64,000 nucleotides of DNA from HGM11501 sp045123995 (GCA_045123995.1 JBGVKY010000026.1:186001-250000), one strand, 5' to 3'; shown: positions 1 through 8,419, counted from the first letter of the stretch. The notes: generated by a model from the sequence alone, not told the origin. Numbers and translations: made by a program.

Positions 1-345
1 TTCTTCCCTGGGAACTCCAAGATTTTCAGGAGCAAACGCCACATCGTCTTCTACAACGGAAGAAACCATCTGATTATCAGGGTTCTGAAAAACCATTCCG
101 ATCTTCTGCCTTATTTCGTATATTCTCTCTTCATCTTTTGTATTGATTCCGTCAACAAACACATCCCCGGTCAAAGGTTGCATTATACCATTAAAATGTT
201 TTGCAAGAGTGCTTTTCCCTGAACCGTTATGTCCCAAAATCGCGACAAATTCTCCTTTTTTAATCTGAAGATTTACTCCGCAAAGCACAAAACCAGAATC
301 ATTTTCATTCATATATTTAGATTTTACATTCTCTGCTTTTATCAT
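1..345 (-). CDS. ecfA1: ECF transporter ATP-binding protein, N-terminal part (runs off left edge)
   Basis: The visible 115 residues are the front half of an energy-coupling-factor ABC ATPase, which powers vitamin or metal uptake with a partner ATPase, the EcfT transmembrane protein and a substrate-binding S subunit. The Walker A motif GHNGSGKST lies at residues 38-46 and the Q-loop FQNPDNQ at about 86-92. The NPDNQ form of the Q-loop is characteristic of EcfA proteins. The signature motif, Walker B and C-terminus lie outside the window. The ATG at 345 has GGTGACC just upstream and a promoter-like sequence at 380-407. Substrate cannot be inferred here. Confidence 0.9.
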   Translation of the reverse strand, partial: MIKAENVKSKYMNENDSGFVLCGVNLQIKKGEFVAILGHNGSGKSTLAKHFNGIMQPLTGDVFVDGINTKDEERIYEIRQKIGMVFQNPDNQMVSSVVEDDVAFAPENLGVPREE

Positions 346-379
346 AAGGTCACCACTTACATTAAAATCTTTTGTGACT

Positions 380-407
380 ATAATAGTACTAGATTATTCT
401 ATCACAA
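380..407 (-). promoter_or_regulatory. Candidate promoter of ecfA1
   Basis: Read on the minus strand: TTGTGA, 16-bp spacer, TATTAT. It ends 35 bp before the ecfA1 start codon. This is a reasonable but not perfect sigma-A match. Confidence 0.45.
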
Positions 408-444
408 AAACACCTTTTTTGCAATAGATAATTGAAATCAAAAG

Positions 445-474
445 TTAACATTTTATTTTTATTTTAGCTATACT
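445..474 (+). promoter_or_regulatory. Candidate sigma-A promoter of a small transcription unit
   Basis: TTAACA, 18-bp spacer, TATACT. Predicted transcription start is near 481. The first gene downstream (658) has its own promoter at 606-634 and is separated from this one by a strong terminator, so this promoter appears to drive only a short RNA. Confidence 0.5.
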
Positions 475-480
475 TATTTA

Positions 481-600
481 ACAACGGTATGGTAATATAT
501 ACTTGTAGAGCATATATACGCCCTACAAGTTTTTCATTTTCCTCTCCTATATCTCAAATAAGAGCAAAAAACACAGTTCCCCAACTGTGTTTTTTGCATT
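481..600 (+). ncRNA. Candidate small RNA of about 115 nt
   Basis: The segment lies between a divergent pair of genes and has its own promoter (445-474) and a perfect terminator (564-600). Inside is a second hairpin, ACTTGTAG (501-508) pairing with CTACAAGT (523-530), followed by TTTTCATTTT. The only open frame, from an ATG at 489, has no recognisable ribosome binding site, so the unit is probably non-coding. It does not resemble SRP RNA, 6S RNA, tmRNA or a riboswitch known to me. The 3' end could alternatively be at the first hairpin, near 536. Confidence 0.4.
564..600 (+). terminator. Intrinsic terminator of the candidate small RNA
   Basis: A perfect 15-bp stem (564-578 with 583-597) with loop CCCC. 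The A-rich and T-rich stem ends let it work on both strands. Confidence 0.75.
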
Positions 601-605
601 TTTTA

Positions 606-634
606 TTGCTTTTTTCTTCTTTATATGTTAAAAT
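606..634 (+). promoter_or_regulatory. Promoter of the RluA-type gene
   Basis: TTGCTT, 17-bp spacer, TAAAAT, ending 23 bp before the ATG at 658. Confidence 0.5.
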
Positions 635-657
635 CTCTAATATGATTGGAGGGCAAT

Positions 658-1590
658 ATGAAAAGCTTTGTTGTAAACGAAAATGATTCCGGTCGAAGAT
701 TAGATAAATATATAACGAAAATTGCAGATATTCCCAAATCCCTTTTATATAGGTTTTTAAGAACCGGCCACATTAAGGTCAACAAAAAAAAGGTGCCGGG
801 ATCTTATATCTTATGTACCGGTGATACTCTGTCTTTTTTCATAGATGACTCTTTTTTCAAAGATTACAAGAAAGTAGTCCGTAATTTTGATTTTACTTTG
901 GATATCGTCTTTGAAAACGAAGATATTTTAATTATAAATAAACCTCAGGGGCTTAAAAGCCAGCCTGATGAACCCGGTGATAAGGCATTGTCCGAATATG
1001 TAAAAAGCTATCTTTTCAAAAAAGGTGAATTTAACCCAAACGAAGAAAAGACCTTCGCCCCCGCCCTTTGCAACAGACTTGATGTCAATACGTCAGGCTT
1101 GGTTATCGCCGCAAAAAATGCAGAAAGCTTAAGAATACTTAACGAGAAAATCAAAAACCGGGAAATAACCAAATTATACAGATGCATTGTGAAAGGAACT
1201 CCCGATAAAAAAGAAAATATTTTAACAGGTTATATCTTAAAAGACAAAGAGAAAAACATTTCAAAAATCGTAAGTGAAAAAAAGCCATCCTCCCTTTCTG
1301 TCAAAACAGGTTACCGTGTTATAGAAAATGACAAAAATTTATCCTTGCTCGAAGTGGAGCTTTTTACTGGCCGTTCCCATCAGATAAGGGCGCACTTAGC
1401 TTCTATTGGTTGTCCTATTTTGGGGGATTTTAAGTATGGTGGCGGAAACGGAAAACAAAAGCTTTGTGCTTTTTGTCTTAAATTTGATTTTAAGGAAGAT
1501 TCCGGACGTCTTAATTATCTTAAGGGCGAAATTTTCAGGATAAATCCGCCTTTTGATTTAAAGGAGAAAAACAATAATGAGAGTTGCTAA
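658..1590 (+). CDS. RluA-family 23S/tRNA pseudouridine synthase
   Basis: Converts specific uridines in rRNA or tRNA to pseudouridine. An N-terminal S4 RNA-binding domain (about residues 12-60) precedes the synthase domain. The catalytic motif is NRLDVNTSGL with the essential Asp at 142, and a GRSHQIRAHL motif follows near residue 245. At 310 residues it has the usual RluC/RluD length; which uridine it modifies cannot be told from sequence. GGAGGG at 648-653 fixes the ATG at 658; the upstream TTG at 646 overlaps this binding site and is unlikely to be used. Its last 14 bp overlap the next gene, so the two RNA-modification genes should be co-transcribed and coupled. Confidence 0.93.
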   Translation: MKSFVVNENDSGRRLDKYITKIADIPKSLLYRFLRTGHIKVNKKKVPGSYILCTGDTLSFFIDDSFFKDYKKVVRNFDFTLDIVFENEDILIINKPQGLKSQPDEPGDKALSEYVKSYLFKKGEFNPNEEKTFAPALCNRLDVNTSGLVIAAKNAESLRILNEKIKNREITKLYRCIVKGTPDKKENILTGYILKDKEKNISKIVSEKKPSSLSVKTGYRVIENDKNLSLLEVELFTGRSHQIRAHLASIGCPILGDFKYGGGNGKQKLCAFCLKFDFKEDSGRLNYLKGEIFRINPPFDLKEKNNNESC

Positions 1591-2443
1591 AGACTGGAAA
1601 GATTACGAAATATTAGATTTATACGACGGGGAAAAAGTTGAAAGATGGGGCGAATTCACCCTTATCAGACCTGATCCCCAGGTTATATGGCCTAAAAAAT
1701 CCAAAGAAAATTATATAAAGAAAGCTACCGCTCACTATATCCGTTCCTCTTCTGGCGGTGGAAAATGGGAATACTTCGGAAAACTTCCCGAAAAATGGCA
1801 GATTAACTATAAAAATTTGTCCTTTTATGTAAAACCCATGGGCTTTAAGCATACAGGTCTTTTTCCCGAACAGGCGGTCAATTGGGACTACATGATAGAA
1901 AAAATCAAAAATGCAAACCGTCCCATAAGAGTTCTTAATCTCTTTGCTTATACCGGCGGCGCAACCGTTGCTTGCCTTTCTGCAGGTGCTTTCGTATGCC
2001 ATGTGGACAGCTCCAAGGGAATGACATCCTGGGCAAAGGAAAACGTGGCTCTTTCAGGGCTTTCAGGCAGACCCCAGAGATTCATCATTGATGACGTGAG
2101 AAAATTCGTGGAACGCGAAATAAGACGTGGTAACACATACGATGCCATAGTCATGGATCCCCCCTCCTACGGAAGAGGTGCCGGAAAAGAAGTATGGAGT
2201 CTGGAAGAAAATCTTTTCGGCTTAGTTGATTTATGCAGCCGTGTTTTAAGCGACAATCCCCTTTTCTTCCTTATAAATTCCTATACAACAGGTCTTGCTC
2301 CTACTGTGCTTGAAAATATTTTATACCTAACAATAGGAAAATATAAAGGAACAATATCCTCGGGAGAAATAGGTCTTCCGGTTAAAAATTCCCCTTTAAT
2401 TCTTCCCTGCGGAATTTACGGACGCTGGGAATGTCCCGATTAA
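1577..2443 (+). CDS. Class I SAM-dependent RNA methyltransferase (COG1092-like)
   Basis: A 288-residue Rossmann methyltransferase. The SAM-binding region is NLFAYTGGATVACLSAGA at about 121-138, and the catalytic motif DPPSYGRG begins at residue 194. This DPPSY motif with the preceding NLFAYTG is typical of the RlmI/YccW group of 23S rRNA cytosine-C5 methyltransferases. The N-terminal PUA domain of E. coli RlmI is absent, so the exact substrate is unknown. The start lies inside the pseudouridine synthase gene (14-bp overlap, AAGGAG upstream), pointing to a two-gene RNA-modification operon. Confidence 0.85.
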   Translation: MRVAKDWKDYEILDLYDGEKVERWGEFTLIRPDPQVIWPKKSKENYIKKATAHYIRSSSGGGKWEYFGKLPEKWQINYKNLSFYVKPMGFKHTGLFPEQAVNWDYMIEKIKNANRPIRVLNLFAYTGGATVACLSAGAFVCHVDSSKGMTSWAKENVALSGLSGRPQRFIIDDVRKFVEREIRRGNTYDAIVMDPPSYGRGAGKEVWSLEENLFGLVDLCSRVLSDNPLFFLINSYTTGLAPTVLENILYLTIGKYKGTISSGEIGLPVKNSPLILPCGIYGRWECPD

Positions 2444-2447
2444 AACC

Positions 2448-2480
2448 AAACGCATATCGCTTCTGCGATATGCGTTTTTT
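2448..2480 (+). terminator. Intrinsic terminator after the methyltransferase
   Basis: AAACGCATATCGC (2448-2460), loop TTCT, GCGATATGCGTTT (2465-2477), then a T-run. Confidence 0.85.
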
Positions 2481-2527
2481 CCGTTTTATACAAAATTATC
2501 AATTTATTTATTTTTATAATATGCAAT

Positions 2528-2556
2528 TTGACAAAAAACACTATATATAGTATTTA
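2528..2556 (+). promoter_or_regulatory. Upstream pfl promoter (P1) with internal palindrome
   Basis: TTGACA, 17-bp spacer, TATTTA. A perfect 12-bp palindrome ACTATATATAGT (2540-2551) occupies the spacer and touches the -10, a position where a bound regulator would block polymerase. Confidence 0.5.
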
Positions 2557-2581
2557 ATCCAATTTAAATCCACAATATATA

Positions 2582-2610
2582 TTGACAAATGCCTTTTTTT
2601 AACATATAAT
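2582..2610 (+). promoter_or_regulatory. Downstream pfl promoter (P2), perfect consensus
   Basis: TTGACA, 17-bp spacer, TATAAT: all twelve consensus positions match. Transcription from about 2617 would give a leader of roughly 100 nt before pflA. Confidence 0.75.
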
Positions 2611-2718
2611 AGAAATTGTCTCAAATTGGGTTTGTAAGCATAAAAATATCGATACTTCAAACTTTCTTGAATTTTTTTATAAAATACTCTAAATAATAAG
2701 CCAAAAAGGATGATTTTT

Positions 2719-3435
2719 GTGGCTACGGGAAGAATACATTCAATTGAATCAATGGGGCTTGTTGACGGGCCCGGCATCAGAGCCGTTGTATTTTTTCAAG
2801 GCTGTAATTTAAGATGCGAATTTTGTCACAATCCCGAAAGCTGGGCTAAAAATCATGGAACTTTGGTAGATTCTTCGGATATTTCCAAAAAACTCATCGG
2901 TTTAAAGCCCTATTTTGATAAAAGCGGTGGCGGAGTTACCTTCTCAGGTGGCGAGCCTTTGCTTCAGAAGGATTTTCTCATTGCTCTTCTTAAAGATATG
3001 AAAAATGCAGAAATCCACACCTGCCTTGATACTTCTGGAGTTGGCATGGGCGACTATGATGAAATTCTTTCGCTTATCGACCTTGTTTTGTATGATGTTA
3101 AAGCAGTACTCCCCGATAAATACAAAGCCCTTTGCAAGAAAGATATAAAGGAAACGGAAGAATTTCAGAGAGCTCTTAAAAAATCAAAAACCCCCGTTAT
3201 AGTAAGACAGGTTGTTATACCGGGCTATAACGATAATGACGAATATATGCTCTCGCTTAAGGAATATATAAAGGAAAACATCCCCTACACCCAAAGCGTT
3301 GAGCTTTTGCCGTTCCATTTGCTGGGAGCACATAAATATAAAAAACTGGGCATTCCCTATCCCATGGAAAACATCCCCCAGATGGATAAGGAAAAAACCG
3401 AAATTTTAAGGATAAAACATTTTCAAAATATATAG
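2719..3435 (+). CDS. pflA: Pyruvate formate-lyase activating enzyme
   Basis: A radical-SAM enzyme that abstracts hydrogen from a glycine of PflB to create the glycyl radical. The 4Fe-4S cluster ligands are the CX3CX2C motif GCNLRCEFCHNP (Cys29, 33 and 36 counted from the GTG), preceded by VDGPGIR. A GGGVTFSGGEPL motif for SAM binding follows. With AAAGGATGA at 2704-2712, the GTG at 2719 is better spaced than the ATG at 2710, which is part of the binding site; both give the same protein apart from three residues. The length of 238 aa is normal. It lies 10 bp before pflB and is transcribed from P1/P2, an activase-first order. Confidence 0.93.
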   Translation: MATGRIHSIESMGLVDGPGIRAVVFFQGCNLRCEFCHNPESWAKNHGTLVDSSDISKKLIGLKPYFDKSGGGVTFSGGEPLLQKDFLIALLKDMKNAEIHTCLDTSGVGMGDYDEILSLIDLVLYDVKAVLPDKYKALCKKDIKETEEFQRALKKSKTPVIVRQVVIPGYNDNDEYMLSLKEYIKENIPYTQSVELLPFHLLGAHKYKKLGIPYPMENIPQMDKEKTEILRIKHFQNI

Positions 3436-3445
3436 GAGGATTTAT

Positions 3446-5674
3446 ATGACAGAGAGAAAAGCATTCAAAGGCGGAAGATGGGAACGCGAAATTGACGTTC
3501 GTGACTTTATACAGAGAAATTATACAGAATATCAGGGAGACTCCTCTTTCTTAGTTCCTCCTACCGAAAAGACTAAGAAAGTATGGGATGTATGCGTTAA
3601 GCTTTTAGCCGAAGAGCTAAAAAAAGGCGGAGTTTTAGATGTGGAAACAAATAAAATTTCCGGTATCTGCAATTTCGCTCCCGGTTATATAGATAAGGAA
3701 AACGAGGTTATCGTCGGTCTTCAGACCGATGCTCCCTTGAAACGCATGATAAACCCTTACGGCGGTATGAGAATGGCAGAAAAGAGCCTTAAGGAATACG
3801 GCTATGAAATGGACGAAACTATCCATGCTCATTTCTCAGAATACAGAAAAACCCACAACCAGGGTGTTTTTGATGCTTATCCCGAATCTGTCCGTGCAGC
3901 ACGTCATGCAGGTCTTATCACCGGTCTTCCGGATGCCTACGGACGTGGAAGAATTATAGGCGATTACAGAAGAGTTGCTCTTTACGGAACAGAAAGACTT
4001 ATCGAAGTTAAAAACGAAGATTTACAGGAATTAAACGGCGACATGAATGAGCACACCATAAGACTCAGAGAAGAAGTTTCCATGCAGATAAAGGCGTTAA
4101 AGGACATGGAAATCATGGCTGATTCCTACGGTGTTAATATAAGAAAGCCCGCAGTTTCCGCCCGTGATGCAGTTCAGGCTTTATATATGGCTTATCTTGC
4201 AGGTATCAAGGAAAATAACGGTGCTGCAACCTCAATCGGCAGAACTTCTACTTTTCTTGACATTTATATCCAGAGAGATTTGGAAGCAGGCATCATCACA
4301 GAAGATGAAGCTCAGGAGCTTATAGACCAGCTTATTATAAAGCTTCGTCTTGTACGCCATTTAAGAACCCCCGATTACAACGAGCTTTTCGGCGGAGATC
4401 CCACCTGGGTGACCGAAGCTGTAGGCGGTCTTTCCATTAACGGACAGAGCCTGGTTACAAAAAACTCCTTCCGTTATCTTCACACTCTCATAAACTTAGG
4501 TTCATCTCCCGAACCCAACCTCACAGTTTTGTGGGACGAACATCTTCCCGAAAACTTCAAAAGATACTGTGCTGAAATTTCCATTAAAACCGATTCCATT
4601 CAGTACGAAAGCGACGAAGTTATGCGTCCCATTTACGGAGATGACTATGCTATCGCATGTTGTGTTTCTGCAATGCAGATGGGTAAACAGATGCAGTTCT
4701 TCGGTGCAAGATGTAACCTTGCAAAGAGTCTTCTTTATGCCATTAACGGTGGTGTTGACGAGCTTTCCGGAAAAGTAGTTATTCCAGGAATCGAGCCTAT
4801 CAAAGATGACGTATTATGCTTTGAAACGGTTTGGGCAAATTATAAAAAGGTATTAAAAGAAGTAGCTTCAACCTACGTTAAAGCGAACAACATTATTCAC
4901 TATATGCACGATAAATATGCCTATGAAGCGAGCCAGCTTGCGCTTCACGATACTGACCCCGAACGTTTGATGGCTTTCGGTGTTGCAGGCTTGTCCGTTG
5001 CAACAGATAGCCTTTCTGCCATTAAATTTGCAAAGGTTTGTCCTATCCGTGACGAAAACGGAATTGCAGTTGACTTTGAAATTATAGGAGACTTCCCCAA
5101 ATACGGAAACAACGATGATGATGTTGACTCCATCGGTGTTCACATTGTTACAAGATTTATTCACGAGCTTAAAAAGCACGCTCTTTACAGAAATGCAAAG
5201 CACACCCTTTCTGTTCTTACAATTACAAGCAATGTAATGTACGGAAAGAAAACCGGTTCAACTCCTGACGGCAGAAAGAAAGGCGAGCCTTTAGCTCCCG
5301 GTGCTAACCCCATGCACGGAAGAGATATCCAGGGTGCATTAGCGTCCTTGAGCTCCGTTGCTAAAATTCCTTACAGAGATGTTTGTCAGGACGGTGTTTC
5401 CAACACCTTCTCCATTGTACCTGAGGCTCTCGGAAAAGAGGAAAACACAAGAATTACAAATCTTGTAAGCATAATCGACGGCTACTTTGCCCAAAGTGCT
5501 CAGCATCTTAATGTAAATGTATTAAACCGCGAAACTTTGATGGATGCATATCATCACCCGGAAAAATATCCCATGCTTACCATAAGAGTTTCAGGCTATG
5601 CCGTTAACTTCCACCGACTTTCAAAAGAACAGCAACTTGAAGTTATAAAAAGAACTTTCCACGAAGCAGTATAA
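3446..5674 (+). CDS. pflB: Formate C-acetyltransferase (pyruvate formate-lyase)
   Basis: Cleaves pyruvate with CoA to acetyl-CoA and formate under anaerobic conditions. At 742 residues it is full length. The catalytic dyad Cys405-Cys406 lies in the motif IACCVSAM, and the glycyl-radical site is RVSGYAVNF with Gly717 near the C-terminus. Both are intact, and the tandem cysteines mark a genuine PFL rather than a glycerol dehydratase or choline lyase relative. AGGAGG at 3435-3440 gives a strong start. It is the only visible source of formate in this window and joins pyruvate kinase and PEP carboxykinase in central carbon flow. Confidence 0.97.
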   Translation: MTERKAFKGGRWEREIDVRDFIQRNYTEYQGDSSFLVPPTEKTKKVWDVCVKLLAEELKKGGVLDVETNKISGICNFAPGYIDKENEVIVGLQTDAPLKRMINPYGGMRMAEKSLKEYGYEMDETIHAHFSEYRKTHNQGVFDAYPESVRAARHAGLITGLPDAYGRGRIIGDYRRVALYGTERLIEVKNEDLQELNGDMNEHTIRLREEVSMQIKALKDMEIMADSYGVNIRKPAVSARDAVQALYMAYLAGIKENNGAATSIGRTSTFLDIYIQRDLEAGIITEDEAQELIDQLIIKLRLVRHLRTPDYNELFGGDPTWVTEAVGGLSINGQSLVTKNSFRYLHTLINLGSSPEPNLTVLWDEHLPENFKRYCAEISIKTDSIQYESDEVMRPIYGDDYAIACCVSAMQMGKQMQFFGARCNLAKSLLYAINGGVDELSGKVVIPGIEPIKDDVLCFETVWANYKKVLKEVASTYVKANNIIHYMHDKYAYEASQLALHDTDPERLMAFGVAGLSVATDSLSAIKFAKVCPIRDENGIAVDFEIIGDFPKYGNNDDDVDSIGVHIVTRFIHELKKHALYRNAKHTLSVLTITSNVMYGKKTGSTPDGRKKGEPLAPGANPMHGRDIQGALASLSSVAKIPYRDVCQDGVSNTFSIVPEALGKEENTRITNLVSIIDGYFAQSAQHLNVNVLNRETLMDAYHHPEKYPMLTIRVSGYAVNFHRLSKEQQLEVIKRTFHEAV

Positions 5675-5675
5675 T

Positions 5676-5720
5676 AAAAAGCTCCCTATGCGAACACCGC
5701 TAAGGGGAGCTTTTTTATTA
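5676..5720. terminator. Bidirectional terminator between pflB and the SDR gene
   Basis: AAAAAGCTCCC and GGGAGCTTTTTT pair around a loop of about 18 nt. A- and T-runs on both sides serve the two convergent genes; the stop codon of the minus-strand gene is within it. Confidence 0.75.
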
Positions 5721-6497
5721 TCTTTTGTTTATCATTTTCTTACTTTGTATGTAGTACAAAATCTTGGAAAGTGCCTTATCAGATATAAAATGTCTTAAAA
5801 AAACACCGATTTTCATAAGTGCCCCTGGGATTATTACTTCTTTTCCCTTGAGCATTTTCTCTATGGCATATTTTGCCACATAAGAGCTTTCCAAAATAAC
5901 GCTCTTCCCCGCCTTTTCAGTGCCTTTTCCAAATGATACACCTGCAACACTTTCAAACTCCGTATGTACAGGACCGGGGCAAAGCACTGATATACTTACC
6001 TTGCTTTTTTCTTTTTTAAGCTCCTCATTTATTCCCTGACTAAGTCTTAAAACATAAGACTTTGATGCGTAATACGATGAAAATAAGGGGCCCGGAAAAA
6101 ATGCCGCAAGGGAAGCAACATTTAATATATGACCTTTATTTTTCTTTCTGAATTCTTCCAAAAATATCTTCGTAAGAATGTGAAGAGCGTAAATGTTTGT
6201 ATCTAGCATTTTAAGCTCTTCTTTTAGTTTAGTCTCTCCAAAGCTTCCGAATACTCCAAACCCTGCATTATTTACTAAGATATCCGTATCTTTTGCATAG
6301 GTCTTTATTTTTTCAATTCCTTCTTTTTCTGTAACGTCTGCTATTAAAATTTCCACATTGGTTTTAAGCTCTTCCTTTAATTTTAAAAGCCTATCTTCTC
6401 TCCTTGCTACGGCAATTATGTCATAGCCTTTTTCTGATAGAAGTTTTGACATTTCCCTTCCAAGCCCTGAGCTTGCACCAGTAATTAAAGCTTTCAT
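5718..6497 (-). CDS. Short-chain dehydrogenase/reductase (classical SDR)
   Basis: A 259-residue Rossmann oxidoreductase. Cofactor motif TGASSGLG is at residues 6-13, NNAG at 76-79, and the catalytic set Ser129, Tyr142 and Lys146 is present (YxxxK). The pattern ending in a basic C-terminus resembles the DltE/YqjQ-like SDRs of Bacillota; the substrate is unknown. GGAGGGG immediately upstream fixes the ATG at 6497 rather than one 15 bp earlier. It is the last gene of a three-gene operon with a lipoprotein (11-bp gap) and a flavoprotein. Confidence 0.88.
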   Translation of the reverse strand: MKALITGASSGLGREMSKLLSEKGYDIIAVARREDRLLKLKEELKTNVEILIADVTEKEGIEKIKTYAKDTDILVNNAGFGVFGSFGETKLKEELKMLDTNIYALHILTKIFLEEFRKKNKGHILNVASLAAFFPGPLFSSYYASKSYVLRLSQGINEELKKEKSKVSISVLCPGPVHTEFESVAGVSFGKGTEKAGKSVILESSYVAKYAIEKMLKGKEVIIPGALMKIGVFLRHFISDKALSKILYYIQSKKMINKR

Positions 6498-6508
6498 AAA
6501 CCCCTCCG

Positions 6509-7123
6509 TCAATCAGCAAAAAATCCGTAATTTTCCGAAAGATTGTGTATACCGTAACGGTTTAATACCGTAGGTGTTCCGTTCATATTATATCTTTCTG
6601 GCCACCAGGAAAGAAAATCTTCCAAAAGACCTTTAACAGGACAGTCGGGGGTATATAATAAAAAGTCATTTCCGCCGTCAAGTCCGTAAGGATAGCTTGC
6701 TATATATAAAACTCCGTCCTCTATCCATTCTGTTCCCTCTTCTTTTTCTGTTTCAAGGTCTTTTAAGGTTAAAGAATATGTATATTCATTTATCTTTTCT
6801 TTAAGCTCAAATTTACCACTGAATTTACATATATAGTAAGTTCCGTTGGGATTTTCTTCGCCTACCACACCCATTTCAGAATCGTGGAAAACGCCTGTAA
6901 AACTTCCGTCTTCATCTAAATTAAGCTCAGTTGCCCATCCACCTGCACCACTAGAAAAAGCAAATATCATAGGTTTTTCTATAGGAAGCTTTTCTTTATT
7001 TTCTTCCAAAAATTCTGTTTCGTTTTCAGTTTCTTCTATAGCACCGCTCTGTTTTTCCACGCATCCTGCCATGGCAAAGACCAGAAGTATACACATAAAA
7101 ACCGATATTATTTTCTTTGACAT
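6509..7123 (-). CDS. Predicted lipoprotein of unknown function
   Basis: A 204-residue protein with a short signal peptide (MSKKIISVF, then a hydrophobic stretch) and a lipobox ending AMAGC with the lipidated Cys at position 21, followed by an acidic linker. The mature part is rich in Gly, Asp and aromatic residues and resembles small beta-sandwich or lipocalin-like surface proteins, but I recognise no family. AAGGGGATAA precedes the ATG at 7123. It lies 10 bp after the flavoprotein gene and 11 bp before the SDR gene, so it is in their operon. How an exported lipoprotein relates to two cytoplasmic oxidoreductases is unclear. Confidence 0.7.
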   Translation of the reverse strand: MSKKIISVFMCILLVFAMAGCVEKQSGAIEETENETEFLEENKEKLPIEKPMIFAFSSGAGGWATELNLDEDGSFTGVFHDSEMGVVGEENPNGTYYICKFSGKFELKEKINEYTYSLTLKDLETEKEEGTEWIEDGVLYIASYPYGLDGGNDFLLYTPDCPVKGLLEDFLSWWPERYNMNGTPTVLNRYGIHNLSENYGFFAD

Positions 7124-7133
7124 AATTATCCCC

Positions 7134-8330
7134 TTATAAATCTTTTTCATGTAAAACAACACCGTTATCTTTAAGCACATTCTGAAGCTTTTCCACATCA
7201 AGAGTAGTAAAATCATCAGTCATGGCAGCCGCAGTACCTGCCGCCTGACCTGTCACTGCACAGCAGGGAATCACTCTCATTAAATTCCACATGGTTTCAT
7301 TTACAGATGTGCATCTTCCTGCGGTAATTAAATTCTTGACTTTGCTCGAATAAAGGCTCTTAAAGGGGACTTCGTAAACAGGCCCTCTTCTTCTCCAGTT
7401 GGCTATCATTCCCACGGAGTCTGAAAATTCCTTATGAGCCTCTGTATCTAAAAGAACATAATCTCCCACGATTTTTCTGGTCATTCTTACCTGGGGGATG
7501 GTTGCCATTGTAACAGGCCAGGTAATTTCATCATTTTCTCTTTTTTTGATAAAGTCCTTCAAAAGGTATGAATGAGAAAGAGTTGTCATCTCAGTAAGCT
7601 CTTCAGCGCTAAGACCTGCAAATCTTCTGTCAATAAGCCTTGGTGTTCCGGGGTTATCCTTTGTCTTTTCCGATTCAGGGATATCAGCATAGCCTAACTC
7701 ATTTAATTGATAACCCTCTTTGTTTATAAAATAGTACCAGGATGCCAGTATATTTCCCTGCTTGAATGTATCGGTGGGAGCTCCTGCAAAAGTACAGATG
7801 TCAGCATCACCAGTAGCATCGACAACACTTTTTACCTTGTATGCAAACCTTCCCGACTTATTTTCTGTTATAACAAAATCAATCTTATCGCTTTCTTTAT
7901 GTACGGCGGAAACCTGTGTTCCGTATAGGATTGTAACCCCTTCTTTTAAGAGAAGCTGCTCTAATAAAACAGCACAAAGCTGAGGATTATACCGTACTTC
8001 AAAGCGCTTGTCGTTTTCCGTTCTTGTTCCTTTTCCCTCAAGCCAGTTTTCGGGGTATTTATCCTCCGCTCCGTACTTTATGGAAAGACGTAAAAGTTCT
8101 TCCGCTATACCGAAAGAAATCTGTCTTCCAAATCCGTCGCATAAAGGCAGATATATGGTTATAAGACCTGATGTTCCAAGACCTCCCAAAATAAACTGTT
8201 TTTCTATTAAAAGAGTCTTTTTTCCCTGACGGGCAGATGCCAGGGCAGCAGCAACACCTGCAAATCCGCCACCACAGACACAGACATCATATTCATCTTT
8301 TATTTTAGTTTCCAGCACTTCTTTTAACAT
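7134..8330 (-). CDS. FAD-dependent oxidoreductase (FAD_oxidored, PF12831-like)
   Basis: A 398-residue flavoprotein. The FAD-binding GGGFAG motif is at residues 20-25, followed by the acidic end of strand two (LLIEKQ) and the GGLGTSG motif at 49-55. A second FAD contact, DATGDADIC, lies near residue 170, and a C-terminal AGRCTSVNETMWN / ATGQAAGTAAAM block closes the domain. This set defines the family, whose members are often found with sugar-degradation genes, but most are uncharacterised and no substrate can be given. It is first in an operon with a lipoprotein and an SDR. Its promoter is at 8353-8381; AAAGGAGTGA precedes the ATG. Confidence 0.8.
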   Translation of the reverse strand: MLKEVLETKIKDEYDVCVCGGGFAGVAAALASARQGKKTLLIEKQFILGGLGTSGLITIYLPLCDGFGRQISFGIAEELLRLSIKYGAEDKYPENWLEGKGTRTENDKRFEVRYNPQLCAVLLEQLLLKEGVTILYGTQVSAVHKESDKIDFVITENKSGRFAYKVKSVVDATGDADICTFAGAPTDTFKQGNILASWYYFINKEGYQLNELGYADIPESEKTKDNPGTPRLIDRRFAGLSAEELTEMTTLSHSYLLKDFIKKRENDEITWPVTMATIPQVRMTRKIVGDYVLLDTEAHKEFSDSVGMIANWRRRGPVYEVPFKSLYSSKVKNLITAGRCTSVNETMWNLMRVIPCCAVTGQAAGTAAAMTDDFTTLDVEKLQNVLKDNGVVLHEKDL

Positions 8331-8352
8331 AATATAATCACTCCTTTAAGGC

Positions 8353-8381
8353 ATTATATCATTTCAAAAATGCCTTGTAAA
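8353..8381 (-). promoter_or_regulatory. Promoter of the flavoprotein-lipoprotein-SDR operon
   Basis: On the minus strand TTTACA, 17-bp spacer, TATAAT, 22 bp upstream of the start codon. The inverted pair AAGGCATT/AATGCCTT overlaps the spacer and -10 and could be an operator. Confidence 0.65.
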
Positions 8382-8419
8382 CCTTAAAAACACCATAAAA
8401 TTCCCGAAAATCGCCACAG

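Noticed and set aside
489..686. 65-codon frame in the candidate small RNA region
   Set aside because: Weak start context, and it runs through a strong terminator and the next gene's promoter and start.
2655..2683. Hairpin TTCAA/TTGAA followed by seven T in the pfl leader
   Set aside because: Only five A/T-rich pairs, too weak for a terminator ahead of a gene expected to be highly expressed.
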